NCBI RefSeq assembly: GCF_013363975.1
Contig: NZ_JABWGN010000003.1
Location: forward strand, 62,001-126,000
Direction of reading: 5' to 3'
DNA: 64,000 nt
Source: Nonomuraea montanisoli
GTDB taxonomy: Bacteria; Actinomycetota; Actinomycetes; Streptosporangiales; Streptosporangiaceae
The translations under genes were made by a program, and so were the position numbers. Each line of letters starts with the position of its first letter. Within the stretch, counting starts at the first letter, position 1. The notes below the pieces were generated by a model that had not been told where the DNA came from, made no database searches, and saw only the letters and a list, made by a program, of their open reading frames with translations. Shown piece by piece: positions 41,030 to 50,252 of the stretch.

Positions 41030-44000
41030 TCACTGTCCCGCGCGAGTCCGCACCGCTGGCGCGGTGGAACCCGTGGGCGGGATCTTCCTGCTCTTGATGG
41101 CGAACGTCATCACATCCTTGAACACGGGCGCGGCGATCTGCCCGCCGAAGTGTCCGTTCTTCGGGTTCTGCAGCACCGACAGCACCACCAGCCGGGGCGC
41201 GTCGGCGGGACTGAAGCCCACGAACGAGGCCGTGTATCCGTCGTAACGGCCCAACTGCTGATCGTAGCGGTCCGCGGTGCCCGTCTTGCCCGCCACCCGA
41301 TAACCGGGGATGGCGGCGAGCTCGCCCGTGCCCTGGGCGCTCACCGCGGCCTCCAGCATGGTGGTGATCTCCTTGGCCGTCCGCTCGCTGACCACGCGGG
41401 TCTTCCTGCCCGGGGCGGACGGGACGAACCGCCCCGACGCGTCCGTCGTGCCGGCCACGATCTGCGGCTCGATCTTCACCCCGCCGTTGGCGATCGTCTG
41501 GTAGACGCTGGCCATCTGCAGCGCGGTCACCGACACGCCCTGGCCGTAGGCGACCGTGCAGCTCTGGCTCCCGGACCAGGTCTTGTAGTCGGGCAGCAGG
41601 CCCGCGCCGGCGCCGGGCACGCCGCCGCCGGGGGTCGCGCCGAAGCCGAACGCCTTGAGCATGCGGTAGAGCCGCTCACTGCCGATCTTGCGGGCGGCCA
41701 TGATGGTGGCGACGTTGCTGGACTGCGCCATGGCCTCGCGGAACGTCATCGCCTCCGCCGGGTGCGGATGGGCGTCGCGCAGCACCCGGTCGTAGCACTT
41801 GATGTTGTCCTTGACCTGGAAGACCGTGTCGGGGCTGACCACGCCGGCCTCCAGCGTCGCCGCCGCGGTGATGACCTTGTTGGTGCTGCCGGGCTCGAAC
41901 ACGTCGGCGGCGGCCCGGTTGACGTACAGGCCGGGCGGGGCCTTGCCCCAGTTGTTCAGGTCGAGCTCGGGGGCGTTGGCCATGGCGACGATCTGCGCCG
42001 TCCGCACGTCCATGACGATGACGGTGCCGCTGCTCGCGCCCGCCACCTTCGCCTGCTCGGCGATGGCCCGCTGGGCGGCCCACTGGATGTCGCGGTCGAT
42101 GGTCAGCCGCACGTCGCGGCCGTCGACCGGGGCGGTGCGCTGGGTGCTGGTCATCGGGATGGGCTGGCCGTCGCGGCCCGTCTCGGCCCGCTGCTCGCCG
42201 TCGCGGCCGGCCAGCAGGGAGTTCTTGGCCGCCTCCATGCCGCCGAGGCCCTTGCCCTCGTCGCCGACGAACCCGATGAGGCTGCCCGCCAGGTCGCCCG
42301 CCGGGTAGAGGCGCCGGTAGGTCTTCTTCGACGTCAGGCCGGGCACGCGGCCCTCCTTGAGCAGGCGGGCGGCCACGCCGGGGTCGACGTCCCGGGCCAG
42401 GAGCTGGTAGCGGGTGCCGGTCACCGCCAGCTTGGCGGCCATCTCCTGCTCGGACCTGCCGAGGTACGCGGCCAGGGCCTGGGCGACCACGGGACGCGCG
42501 GCGGGGGGCACCACGCTGGGGTCGATGGCGATCTCGCGGGCCTCGGCGGTGACGGCCAGCGGGTGGCCGGCGACGTCGGTGATGGTGCCGCGCCTGGCCG
42601 GGATCTGCTGGGTCTGCAGGCGCTGACTGGCGGCCCGCGCCTCGTACACCTTGGAGTCGAGGCCCTGCATCTGGATCAGGCGGCCGGCGAAGATCGACAT
42701 GATGAACGTCATGCCGATGAGGCCGACGTTGATGCGCCGGCGCGGGCTGCCGAGGCGCAGCACGAGGGGCGGCCTGGCGGGACGGGACGGCGGCCGGCGC
42801 CCCGATCCGGGACCACCGCCGCGCCCTCCCCCGTCGCGCCCTCCCCCGTCGCGCCCTCCCCCGTCGCGGCCGCCGGGGCCCCGGCCGTCCGGGTCCCAGC
42901 CGTCACGGCCCCAGGCGCCGGGGGCTCCGGGCATGCGGGAGAGCAGCGCGCCCAGACCGCGGGCCAGCGGGCTCGCGGGCCCGCGGCGGGGGGTGCTCCT
43001 GCGCGGGCCGGTGGCGCGTCCGGGGGCGTCCTTGGGGGGGCGTCCGCGGGGGTCGCGCTCCTGCGCGGCGGCCCGGCCACGCGCGCTGCCCCGGTCACGG
43101 GGGTCGCGGTCACGGGAGTCGCGATCGCGCGGGTCACGGTCACGATCACGCGCGTCACGATCGCGGGGATCGCGGCGCGGGTCACGATCGCGCGGGTCAC
43201 GATCGCGGGGATCGCTATTGCGCGGGTCACGGTCACGAGGATCGCGGTCACGGGGATCGCGGCGCGGGTCACGGTCGCGGTCACGCGCGTCACGATCGCG
43301 GGGATCGCGGCTGCGGGAGCTGCGGAGGTCGGGGTCCTGTGAGGGGGAGGCCCGGCGCGTCCCTGCTCCTTGGGCGCCGTCCTGGCGCAGGCGGCCACGC
43401 CCGGACGGCCCTGACGACCCGGACGACCCGGACGGCCGCTCGGCCTCGTCGCGGGCCCGGCCGTCGCTCGCGCCCCGGCCCCGACCGTCCGTCCCGTTCT
43501 GCACCCGGCCGTCCGTACGGCTCCGCGCTCGGTCGTCCCTCCCGCCTCGCACCCGGCCGCCCGGCCCGCCGGTCTCGCTCCGCGTACGGCTGCCCGAGGC
43601 GGAGGTCCCGCCGCCCGCGCGGCCGCGGCCGGGCTCGGAGTCGTCGTCCTGACGGCCGCGGACGACGCGTCCCACGGGCTCCTGGCGGGAGCGGGCACGC
43701 GGACCGTCGCCGTCGTCCTGGCGGCGGGCGCGAGCCGACGAGCTCTCGCCGCGTCCCGTGAAGGGCGGGAGCTCGTCGTGGTCCTGGGCCGCGCGCCTGG
43801 AGCGGGCCGATCCGGCCATCGGGTCCCAGCCCGACGGCTCACCGTCGTCCGCGCGGGAGCGGCGGCCGTCCGCCGAATCGCGCTCGGGCCGGCCGCCCGA
43901 CCGGCCCTGGCGGGCGTTCATCCGGTCGTCGGCCGAACGGCCGCCCGACCGCCCGCGCGCGCCATCTTGCGGCGCGCGGCCGTGTGGCAGGTCAAGGGGG

Positions 44001-44662
44001 TCACCTTCCCAGTCCCGGCGCGTACGGCCCCGAGTGGGGCCCTGTGGTTCGTCGTCGGGGTCACGGCGCAGGCGTCCCCGGGGAGCGGCGTCCCGCCCGT
44101 CGTCGTCACGCTCACGGCCCGCACGGCCACGCGGGGCGGCGGCGGACAGGTCGTCGCGGTCACGGCGCACACGTCCCGCCGAAGCGTCCCGCAGGTCCTC
44201 GTCGTGGACGCGGCGCAGGCGGCCACGCGCCCCCACGTCACGAAGGTCGTCATCACGGTCACGCCCCGCACGACCACGCGACCCGGCGTCCCGCCCGTCG
44301 TCGTCACGGTCGCGGCGCGCGCGGCTGCCCGCCGAATCCTGTGGCGTGCGGGTGCGGGGCGGGTCCTGGGGCGTGCGGCCGCGGGGCGTGCGGCCACGCG
44401 GCCGGTCGTCCGGGTCGTCGTCGGACGAGCCGCCGGAGGACGACAGGTCGAAGGGCAGGTCGAACGGGTCCTGGCGCTTGCTGGGGTCGCGCCGGTCGTC
44501 GGACGACGCGCGCCCCGTCCCCTCCGAACGGGACGAACCCGTCGCTCTGCCCGGCCTTCCGGGACCGCCGGGCGTACGACGGGCGGCGCCGGGCCCTCCC
44601 TGAGAACCGGCGCCGCCCCCGCCACGGCCGGGCCCCTGGCCCCTGCCGCCTGTGTCCCTCAC
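41030..44662 (-). CDS. ftsI: FtsI/PBP3-type class B penicillin-binding protein with giant disordered N-terminal tail
   Basis: 1,210 residues, about twice the family norm. The last 570 residues are a normal class B PBP: membrane helix near 643-664, a dimerisation or pedestal domain with RRGTITDVAGHPLAVTAEA, then the transpeptidase domain with FEPGSTNKVI (active-site Ser near 924), SSN and KTGTA. It crosslinks septal peptidoglycan with FtsW. The first 640 residues are cytoplasmic and of low complexity: Arg, Asp and Gly in repeated units such as RDRDPRDRDP (about residues 444-527) and GRDGGGRDGGG. The frame is open throughout with no stop, and starts at GTG 44662, which overlaps the ftsL stop. 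A downstream in-frame start near the helix cannot be excluded. Confidence 0.92.
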   Translation of the reverse strand: MRDTGGRGQGPGRGGGGAGSQGGPGAARRTPGGPGRPGRATGSSRSEGTGRASSDDRRDPSKRQDPFDLPFDLSSSGGSSDDDPDDRPRGRTPRGRTPQDPPRTRTPQDSAGSRARRDRDDDGRDAGSRGRAGRDRDDDLRDVGARGRLRRVHDEDLRDASAGRVRRDRDDLSAAAPRGRAGRERDDDGRDAAPRGRLRRDPDDEPQGPTRGRTRRDWEGDPLDLPHGRAPQDGARGRSGGRSADDRMNARQGRSGGRPERDSADGRRSRADDGEPSGWDPMAGSARSRRAAQDHDELPPFTGRGESSSARARRQDDGDGPRARSRQEPVGRVVRGRQDDDSEPGRGRAGGGTSASGSRTRSETGGPGGRVRGGRDDRARSRTDGRVQNGTDGRGRGASDGRARDEAERPSGSSGSSGPSGRGRLRQDGAQGAGTRRASPSQDPDLRSSRSRDPRDRDARDRDRDPRRDPRDRDPRDRDPRNSDPRDRDPRDRDPRRDPRDRDARDRDRDPRDRDSRDRDPRDRGSARGRAAAQERDPRGRPPKDAPGRATGPRRSTPRRGPASPLARGLGALLSRMPGAPGAWGRDGWDPDGRGPGGRDGGGRDGGGRDGGGRGGGPGSGRRPPSRPARPPLVLRLGSPRRRINVGLIGMTFIMSIFAGRLIQMQGLDSKVYEARAASQRLQTQQIPARRGTITDVAGHPLAVTAEAREIAIDPSVVPPAARPVVAQALAAYLGRSEQEMAAKLAVTGTRYQLLARDVDPGVAARLLKEGRVPGLTSKKTYRRLYPAGDLAGSLIGFVGDEGKGLGGMEAAKNSLLAGRDGEQRAETGRDGQPIPMTSTQRTAPVDGRDVRLTIDRDIQWAAQRAIAEQAKVAGASSGTVIVMDVRTAQIVAMANAPELDLNNWGKAPPGLYVNRAAADVFEPGSTNKVITAAATLEAGVVSPDTVFQVKDNIKCYDRVLRDAHPHPAEAMTFREAMAQSSNVATIMAARKIGSERLYRMLKAFGFGATPGGGVPGAGAGLLPDYKTWSGSQSCTVAYGQGVSVTALQMASVYQTIANGGVKIEPQIVAGTTDASGRFVPSAPGRKTRVVSERTAKEITTMLEAAVSAQGTGELAAIPGYRVAGKTGTADRYDQQLGRYDGYTASFVGFSPADAPRLVVLSVLQNPKNGHFGGQIAAPVFKDVMTFAIKSRKIPPTGSTAPAVRTRAGQ
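43080..43330. repeat. Tandem repeat encoding Arg/Asp/Pro units in ftsI
   Basis: Within ftsI a stretch of 250 bases consists of degenerate repeats, mostly in multiples of three bases (units like ACGATCGCGGGG with GGTCACG), which encode RDRDPRDRDP-type sequence. The array may vary in length between strains and is prone to assembly error. The opposite strand is open too, which is a by-product of the repeat. Confidence 0.8.
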
Positions 44663-45924
44663 CGGGTCTGGTCCACCCGCCCGGCGTCGGCCTCGGTGCC
44701 CGCCGGGGCACCGTCGGCGCCCTGCCCGGACGTGCCGGCCGGACGGGCCTGGCCGGTCACCTCCGTGGTGCCCGACGTGGCGCCCGTCGTCGTGCCGGAC
44801 GTGGCGCCCGTCGTGGTGCCGGACGTGGTGCCGGTCCTGCCGGTCTCGGCCGTGCCGCCCGTGCCCGTCCTGGCCTCGCCGCCGGTCGTCGTACCGGTGG
44901 TGGCCGTGCCGGTGGTGGCCGTGCCGGGCGTGGTGCCCTTCGTGGCCGGGGTGCCGGTGCCGTTCGTGGCCGGGGTGCCGGTCTCCGTGCCCGTGCCGGG
45001 CTTGGCGGCACCCTTGCCCGTGTCGCCGAGCGTGAGCGGGTTGATGCTGTTGTCGAGGTGGAGGCCCTGGTCCTCGGCCCGCCTGGCGATGACGGACGCC
45101 TGGGTCTCCTGCTCGATGACCTGCTTGAGCCGGTCGTTGTGCTGGCGGGCGGAGGCGATCTCGCCGCGCAGCCGCGAGGCGGTGATCGAGTCCTGGGCGA
45201 GCACGGTGTTGAGCAGCAACAGGCTCACCAGGCCGCCGCAGAGCAGCCCGACGACGAGCAGCACGAACGGCGCCCGCTGACGGCGGCGGGCCGGGACGGC
45301 CCGGGCCGCGGGACGGGCGGCGCGCTCGCTCCGGTCCCGGCGGGACGCGGACTCGGCGGCCGGGCGCGGGCGCGGCACCGGGCGCGCCGCGGGCGACGGC
45401 TCCTGGCCGGGAACCGTGCCGGGACCCGGTCTCGTCGTGGGCTCGCCGGACGGCCGCGCCGGCGGCGCGGCGGGTGACGTGCCGGCGGGGCCGGTGAGCG
45501 TGCGGGTGCCGTTCTTGGGCTGCTGGGCGGGCGCGGGCCTGCGGCGGCCCGTGCCGGGCGCGCCGGCGGCGCCGCCCTTGACCCCGCCGCGCGCACCGGC
45601 CCTCGCCGCGCCCGGCCGCGACGGACCGGCCGACGGCAGGTCGGGCGAGGTGAAGTCGGGCAGCGTGATCACTGGCGTGTCGGCGTCCGAGCCGGCGGAA
45701 CCGGAGGCACCGCGACCCGACGCGCCCGCACCCGAGGCGCCGCCGGACGCGGCGGACCTGGACGCGCCACGGCCGGACGCGCCGACGCCGGAGGCGGCCG
45801 ACCCGGGCGCGCCGGTCTCGGACGCGTCGCCGGGCGTGGCGGTGCCGGGCGCGGCGGGCTCGAGCACGGTGCCGCGGGCGGACGCGCGCCGCCTGGTCTC
45901 CTGCTCAGTCGTGGTCGTCAACAC
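44659..45924 (-). CDS. ftsL: FtsL-like divisome protein with long disordered tails
   Basis: 421 residues, against roughly 100-200 for typical FtsL. A single helix near 220-245 ([18 protein letters not shown]) is followed by a coiled coil ([29 protein letters not shown]) and a short FtsL-like segment ([21 protein letters not shown]). This is the FtsL pattern, and the gene lies between rsmH and ftsI where ftsL is always found. The first 215 residues are Ala/Gly/Ser/Pro repeats, and the last 120 are Gly/Thr repeats ([10 protein letters not shown] type). The GTG at 45924 overlaps rsmH by 20 bases and the stop overlaps the ftsI start. Identification rests on position and topology. Confidence 0.85.
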   Translation of the reverse strand: MLTTTTEQETRRRASARGTVLEPAAPGTATPGDASETGAPGSAASGVGASGRGASRSAASGGASGAGASGRGASGSAGSDADTPVITLPDFTSPDLPSAGPSRPGAARAGARGGVKGGAAGAPGTGRRRPAPAQQPKNGTRTLTGPAGTSPAAPPARPSGEPTTRPGPGTVPGQEPSPAARPVPRPRPAAESASRRDRSERAARPAARAVPARRRQRAPFVLLVVGLLCGGLVSLLLLNTVLAQDSITASRLRGEIASARQHNDRLKQVIEQETQASVIARRAEDQGLHLDNSINPLTLGDTGKGAAKPGTGTETGTPATNGTGTPATKGTTPGTATTGTATTGTTTGGEARTGTGGTAETGRTGTTSGTTTGATSGTTTGATSGTTEVTGQARPAGTSGQGADGAPAGTEADAGRVDQTR

Positions 45925-46888
45925 GGATCCTCTCTGCCGCCCGTAGCCGGGCCGAGGCAGCCCGCGGGTTGCGGGCCAGCTCTTCTTCGCCGGGGAGCTC
46001 GGCCCCCCTCGTCACCAGGCGGAACCGCGGCTGGTGTGCCGGCAGCGGGACGGGGAGCCCGGGTGGGCTGGTGTCCCTGGTTCGCGCCGTGAGGACCTGC
46101 TTGGTGAGCCGGTCCTCCAGGGAGTGGTAGGAGAGCACGACGACTCTCCCCCCGAGCGTCAGCGCGTCGAGGGCCGCGGGCAGCGCCGCCTCCAGGGCGG
46201 TGAGCTCCGCGTTGACCTCGATGCGCAGCGCTTGGAAAGTCCTCTTGGCGGGGTTGCCCCCGGTGCGCCGGGTAGCGGCGGGAATCGCCTGCCGGACGAT
46301 CTCCGCGAGCCGCTTCGTCGACGTTATGGCCTCCTTGGCCCTTTCCTTGACAATTAGGCCCGCGACACGCGGTGCGAACCGTTCCTCGCCGTAATCACGG
46401 AGGATGCGCGTTAGCTCCCCGGCCGAGTAGGTATTGACCACCTTCTCCGCCGTGAGCTCCTGCTCGGTGTCCATCCGCATGTCCAGCGGGGCGTCATAGG
46501 AGTACGCGAACCCGCGCTCGGCCTCGTCGAGCTGCGGCGAGGAGACCCCCAGGTCGAACAGCACACCGTCGACCGTGGTGCGGCCGAGGGCGGCGCCGGT
46601 GGTGGCGACCACCTCGGCGAGCTGGTCGGAGGAGGCGTGGACCAGGGTGGTCCGCTCCGCGTACGGGGCGAGCCGGCGCGTGGAGAAGTCGATCGCGAAC
46701 GGGTCGCGGTCGATGCCGATCAGGTGGAGTGCCGGATGCGCGGCGAGCAGGGCCTCCGAGTGGCCACCGAGCCCGAGGTTGGCGTCGACGACCACGGGAC
46801 GCTCACCGCCCAGCGCCGGAGCCAGCAGCTCCAGTACGCGGTCGAGCATGACCGGAACGTGACCGCCGGTGCCGTTGGCGTCGCTCAT
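45905..46888 (-). CDS. rsmH: 16S rRNA (cytosine-1402-N4) methyltransferase
   Basis: 327 residues. It methylates C1402 of 16S rRNA using S-adenosylmethionine. The start [15 protein letters not shown], the SAM loop [45 protein letters not shown], and the [14 protein letters not shown] block are diagnostic. ATG 46888 (MSDANGTGG) is chosen because it begins the family match, with gagaggggggttgg upstream. It is the second gene of the dcw cluster after mraZ; a 219-base gap separates them in which I see no gene. Confidence 0.97.
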   Translation of the reverse strand: MSDANGTGGHVPVMLDRVLELLAPALGGERPVVVDANLGLGGHSEALLAAHPALHLIGIDRDPFAIDFSTRRLAPYAERTTLVHASSDQLAEVVATTGAALGRTTVDGVLFDLGVSSPQLDEAERGFAYSYDAPLDMRMDTEQELTAEKVVNTYSAGELTRILRDYGEERFAPRVAGLIVKERAKEAITSTKRLAEIVRQAIPAATRRTGGNPAKRTFQALRIEVNAELTALEAALPAALDALTLGGRVVVLSYHSLEDRLTKQVLTARTRDTSPPGLPVPLPAHQPRFRLVTRGAELPGEEELARNPRAASARLRAAERIRVDDHD

Positions 46889-47107
46889 CTCCAACCCCCC
46901 TCTCGCGTCCTTGCTCGCGGATGACGCGGTCGGCGATCCTATCGGCCCTTCCTGGGTCCCCACCCGGCGCCGCCCGGCCAGGTCCCCATCCGCACCCTCT
47001 TCGTGGACGCCCGCCATCTGACACCGGGGAAGGTGCATCAGCTGGCCGGCAGTGGTTGCGGGTGGAGACCTCGCCGAACGACATCTCCGACGGATCGACC
47101 GTGCCTT

Positions 47108-47539
47108 CTACAAGATCCCTGGCAGCACCTCCTCCGACAGATCGGCGAACGCCTGCTCCTGAGCCATGAGATAGGTGTCCCACGCCTGCGCGTCCCAGAT
47201 CTCCAACCGGGTGTTGGCCCCGATGACGGCGCAGTCGCGTTGCAGGCCGGCGTACTGCCGCAGGCTCTGCGGAATGGTGATGCGGCCCTGCTTGTCGGGG
47301 GTCTCGTCGGACGCGCTGGCGAAGAAGACGCGGCTGTAATCACGCACCGCCTTGGCGGTGACCGGGGCGGTGCTGAGAGCCTCGGTAATGCGCTGGAACT
47401 CCTCCACGGGAAAGACGTAGAGGCATCGCTCCTGGCCTTTGGTGATCACAAGACCCTCCGCCAGCTCCTCACGGTACTTAGCCGGCAGGAACAGCCGTCC
47501 CTTGTCGTCCAGACGCGGTTGATGGGTGCCGAGGAACAT
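47108..47539 (-). CDS. mraZ: MraZ transcriptional regulator
   Basis: 143 residues with two SpoVT/AbrB-like MraZ repeats: [25 protein letters not shown] at the N terminus and a second centred on [20 protein letters not shown]. MraZ is a DNA-binding protein that regulates the dcw operon from GTGGG-type repeats in its own promoter; such repeats are visible just upstream. ATG 47539 has gggaggtgg at the right distance. It is the first gene of the cluster. Confidence 0.97.
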   Translation of the reverse strand: MFLGTHQPRLDDKGRLFLPAKYREELAEGLVITKGQERCLYVFPVEEFQRITEALSTAPVTAKAVRDYSRVFFASASDETPDKQGRITIPQSLRQYAGLQRDCAVIGANTRLEIWDAQAWDTYLMAQEQAFADLSEEVLPGIL

Positions 47540-47590
47540 CGGCCCCACCTCCCGTGCCTAGTGAAGCGCTCGACGCTGGCGCACCGGCCC

Positions 47591-47631
47591 TCCACTGCGC
47601 ACCACCATACTCCACTTCTCCCCACCGTCAA
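47591..47631 (-). promoter_or_regulatory. mraZ promoter with four MraZ boxes
   Basis: On the minus strand a -35 TTGACG (47626-47631) and -10 TATGGT (47604-47609) are separated by 16 bases. Four direct repeats of GTGGN lie at 47591, 47601, 47611 and 47621, with exactly 10-base period: GTGGG, GTGGA, GTGGT, GTGGA in minus-strand reading order. They overlap the promoter. This is the arrangement known for MraZ binding sites, so autoregulation of the dcw cluster is likely. Confidence 0.8.
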
Positions 47632-47686
47632 CTGATTCAACCCCATGTCACAGCCTGATCGTTTCGCGTTTTCGCAGGTCACAGCG

Positions 47687-47720
47687 GTGGGGGGCGGTGG
47701 GGGGCGTGGAGGGGGCGTGG
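47687..47720 (+). promoter_or_regulatory. G-rich GTGG repeats upstream of the moxR operon
   Basis: Four GTGG units on the plus strand start at 47687, 47697, 47706 and 47717 (steps of 10, 9 and 11 bases), 300 bases before the MoxR gene and in the opposite orientation to the mraZ boxes. They could be weak MraZ-like sites, or a simple G-rich tract that may fold as a G-quadruplex. The rest of the 475-base gap between mraZ and moxR (47540-48015) shows only the mraZ promoter and no gene. Confidence 0.3.
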
Positions 47721-48015
47721 ACGGCCACGGGCGTGTCGGGACGCACGGAAGAACCGGAGGCAAGGGGGCCCGGCGCGCGGAGGGACGGGCGTGGGGAAAA
47801 GTGGGGGGCGCATGGTAGCCGCGATGTCACCGGATTCGCACCGCTATGGCACAAGAACAGGACATCGTCCAAGTTCTCTGGAAAATCGTTAAAAGTCGCC
47901 CCACAACCCGCACCATCGTAGGGTCGTACACACAATGGAAAAGGAACGGCATGGCTCCCGCAATGGCTTGCCCGCCACTAGGGACGACCGTCGCACTTCT
48001 TCTCATGGAGGCCTG

Positions 48016-48993
48016 GTGGCAGTTACCCATGACGTCCCTCCCCAGCTCGACGAGCTGGTCTCCACAGCGCACCGGATCCGCGAGGCCGTCGAGTCCGTGG
48101 TGGAGGGGAAGAGCGACGCCGTCCGTCTCACCCTCACCGTCCTGCTCGCCGAGGGCCACCTGCTGATCGAGGACGTGCCGGGCGTCGGCAAGACCATGCT
48201 GGCCAAGGCACTGGCGCGCTCCATCGACTGCCCGGTGCGCCGCGTGCAGTTCACCCCCGACCTCCTGCCGAGCGACATCACCGGCGTCAGCGCCTACAAC
48301 CAGCAGACGCGCGAGTTCGAGTTCAAGCCCGGCCCCGTCTTCGCCAACATCGTGGTCGGCGACGAGATCAACCGCGCCTCGCCCAAGACCCAGTCGGCCC
48401 TCCTGGAGTGCATGGAGGAGCACCAGGTCACGGTGGACGGCGTGACGTACCAGCTCGACAGCCCGTTCATGGTGATCGCCACCCAGAACCCCATCGAGAT
48501 GGAGGGCACCTATCCCCTCCCCGAGGCGCAGCGTGACCGCTTCACCGCCCGCGTCGCGATGGGCTACCCGGAGCCGCACGCCGAGCTGGAGATGCTCGAC
48601 GTCCACGGCGGCGCCTCCCCGCTGGACAAGCTGCAGCCGGTCGCGACGACGGCCGAGGTACGGGCGCTCATCGAGGCGGTGCGCGGCGTGTACGTGTCGC
48701 AGCCGGTCAAGAAGTACGCCATCGACCTGGTCGTCGCCACCCGCCACTCCCCCGACCTGCGGCTCGGCGCCTCCCCGCGCTCGACTCTGCAGCTCGTGCG
48801 CGCCGCGCGGGCGCACGCCGCGCTGGCCGGTCGCGACTACGTCATCCCCGACGACCTGCAGGACCTGGCCGTGCCCGTGCTGGCGCACCGGCTGCTGCCG
48901 AGCGTCGAGGCCCAGGGCCAGCGCCGCCTGCCGGAGCAGGTGGTGACCGACCTCGTCCGGCGCGTGCCGGTGCCGGAGACACGAGCCTCGTGA
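48016..48993 (+). CDS. MoxR-type AAA+ ATPase
   Basis: About 325 residues. The Walker A motif IEDVPGVGKTMLAKAL and Walker B motif IVVGDEINRASPKTQSALLECMEE are typical of the MoxR group, followed by the sensor segment VIATQNPIEMEGTYPLPEAQRDRF. MoxR ATPases act as chaperones for partner proteins, often in operons with DUF58 and transglutaminase genes, as here. The GTG at 48016 (VAVTHDVPPQLDELV) has GGAGG four bases upstream and is chosen; an in-frame ATG at 47935 would add 27 residues. The stop overlaps the next start (GTGA). Confidence 0.94.
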   Translation: MAVTHDVPPQLDELVSTAHRIREAVESVVEGKSDAVRLTLTVLLAEGHLLIEDVPGVGKTMLAKALARSIDCPVRRVQFTPDLLPSDITGVSAYNQQTREFEFKPGPVFANIVVGDEINRASPKTQSALLECMEEHQVTVDGVTYQLDSPFMVIATQNPIEMEGTYPLPEAQRDRFTARVAMGYPEPHAELEMLDVHGGASPLDKLQPVATTAEVRALIEAVRGVYVSQPVKKYAIDLVVATRHSPDLRLGASPRSTLQLVRAARAHAALAGRDYVIPDDLQDLAVPVLAHRLLPSVEAQGQRRLPEQVVTDLVRRVPVPETRAS

Positions 48994-50252
48994 GGGCCGG
49001 GCTGCGGGCGCTCACCGCGAGGGGCCGTTCGTTCCTCGCCTCCGGTGTCGCGGCGCTGGTGATGGCGATCCTGCTGGGGGAGAACGACCTGTTCCGGATC
49101 GGGGTGCTGGTGGCGGCGCTGCCGCTGCTGGCCGCCATGGTGGTGGCGCGCACCCGGTACCGGCTGAGCTGCGCCAGGCGGCTGGACCCGGCCAGGGCCG
49201 AGGTGGGCGGGGAGGCCACCGTGACGCTGCGCCTGGAGAACGTCACCCGGCTGCCCACCGGGCTGCTGCTCATCGAGGACACCGTGCCGTACGCGCTGGG
49301 CGTGCGGCCCCGGTTCGTGCTGGACAAGGTCGAGGCCAGGGGGGTCCGCGAGATCGACTACCGGGTCCGCTCCGACCTGCGCGGCCGTTACACGATCGGG
49401 CCGCTGTCGGTGCGCATCGCCGACCCGTTCGGACTGGTGGAGCTGTCGCGCTCGTTCACGATCGCCGACACGCTGGTGGTGACGCCGCAGGTCGTGCCGC
49501 TGCCCCACGTACGGCTGTCCGGAGAGTGGACGGGCGGCGGCGACAGCCGCACGCGCAGCGTGGCCGCGGCCGGCGACGACGACGTGGCCCCGCGCGAGTA
49601 CCGGCAGGGCGACGACCTGCGCCGGGTCCACTGGCGCTCCACGGCGCGGCGCGGCGAGCTGATGGTGCGGCGCGAGGAGCAGCAGTGGCAGAGTCGCGGC
49701 GCGCTCCTGCTCGACACGCGCCGCCACGCCCACCGCGGCGAGGGGCCGCGCTCGTCGTTCGAGGTGGCGGTCTCGGCCGCGGCCTCCATCGGCGTGCATC
49801 TGGCCCATGAGGGCCTCGGCCTGCGCCTGGTCACCGACCAGGGCGCGGAGCACCTGACGGACACGGGGCTGAGCTGGTCGCTGCTCGACACGCTGGCCGT
49901 GGTGCGGCAGAGCCCGGTCCGCTCGCTGGACATGGCGGTCTCGGCGCTGCGGCAGGGCGGCGGCGACGGGCTGGTCGTGGCCGTGCTCGGCTCCCTCGAC
50001 CCGGAGGAGGCGCGGGAGCTGGGGCGCGTGCGGCACAGCGGCATCACGGGCGTGGCGGTGCTGCTGGACGTGGACACCTGGAACGGCAGCGAGCCCGGTT
50101 CGAACGAGGACTACCAGGCGGTGCAGGCCGTGCTCAGCGGTTACGGCTGGCGCATCGTGCGGCTGCCCGCGGGCACGTCGATCGCCTCCGTGTGGCAGGC
50201 GGCCGGCAGCCGCGGCAGATACACCCTCAGCCCGGCGGGAGGTGCGGCATGA
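48990..50252 (+). CDS. DUF58 family membrane protein
   Basis: 420 residues. Two hydrophobic helices near 16-55 are followed by a beta-rich region (RRLDPARAEVGGEATVTLRLEN) and the DUF58 signature REYRQGDDLRRVHWRSTARRGELMVRREE, which leads into a von Willebrand A-like fold. It is the usual partner of MoxR ATPases; the molecular role is not known. It starts at GTG 48990, overlapping the moxR stop, and its stop overlaps the ATG of the transglutaminase gene, so the three are one operon. Confidence 0.92.
   Translation: MRAGLRALTARGRSFLASGVAALVMAILLGENDLFRIGVLVAALPLLAAMVVARTRYRLSCARRLDPARAEVGGEATVTLRLENVTRLPTGLLLIEDTVPYALGVRPRFVLDKVEARGVREIDYRVRSDLRGRYTIGPLSVRIADPFGLVELSRSFTIADTLVVTPQVVPLPHVRLSGEWTGGGDSRTRSVAAAGDDDVAPREYRQGDDLRRVHWRSTARRGELMVRREEQQWQSRGALLLDTRRHAHRGEGPRSSFEVAVSAAASIGVHLAHEGLGLRLVTDQGAEHLTDTGLSWSLLDTLAVVRQSPVRSLDMAVSALRQGGGDGLVVAVLGSLDPEEARELGRVRHSGITGVAVLLDVDTWNGSEPGSNEDYQAVQAVLSGYGWRIVRLPAGTSIASVWQAAGSRGRYTLSPAGGAA

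Noticed and set aside
42820..42870. Short tandem repeat in ftsI as an insertion of foreign DNA
   Set aside because: The unit keeps frame and the same GC and Arg/Asp/Gly bias as the rest of the tail, so it is internal expansion and not transfer.
40427..43342. Plus-strand open frame with striking VTIARVTIAGIA repeats opposite ftsI
   Set aside because: The repeats are the reverse reading of the Arg/Asp tandem array. The frame also lies opposite murE, and no start or ribosome site supports it.
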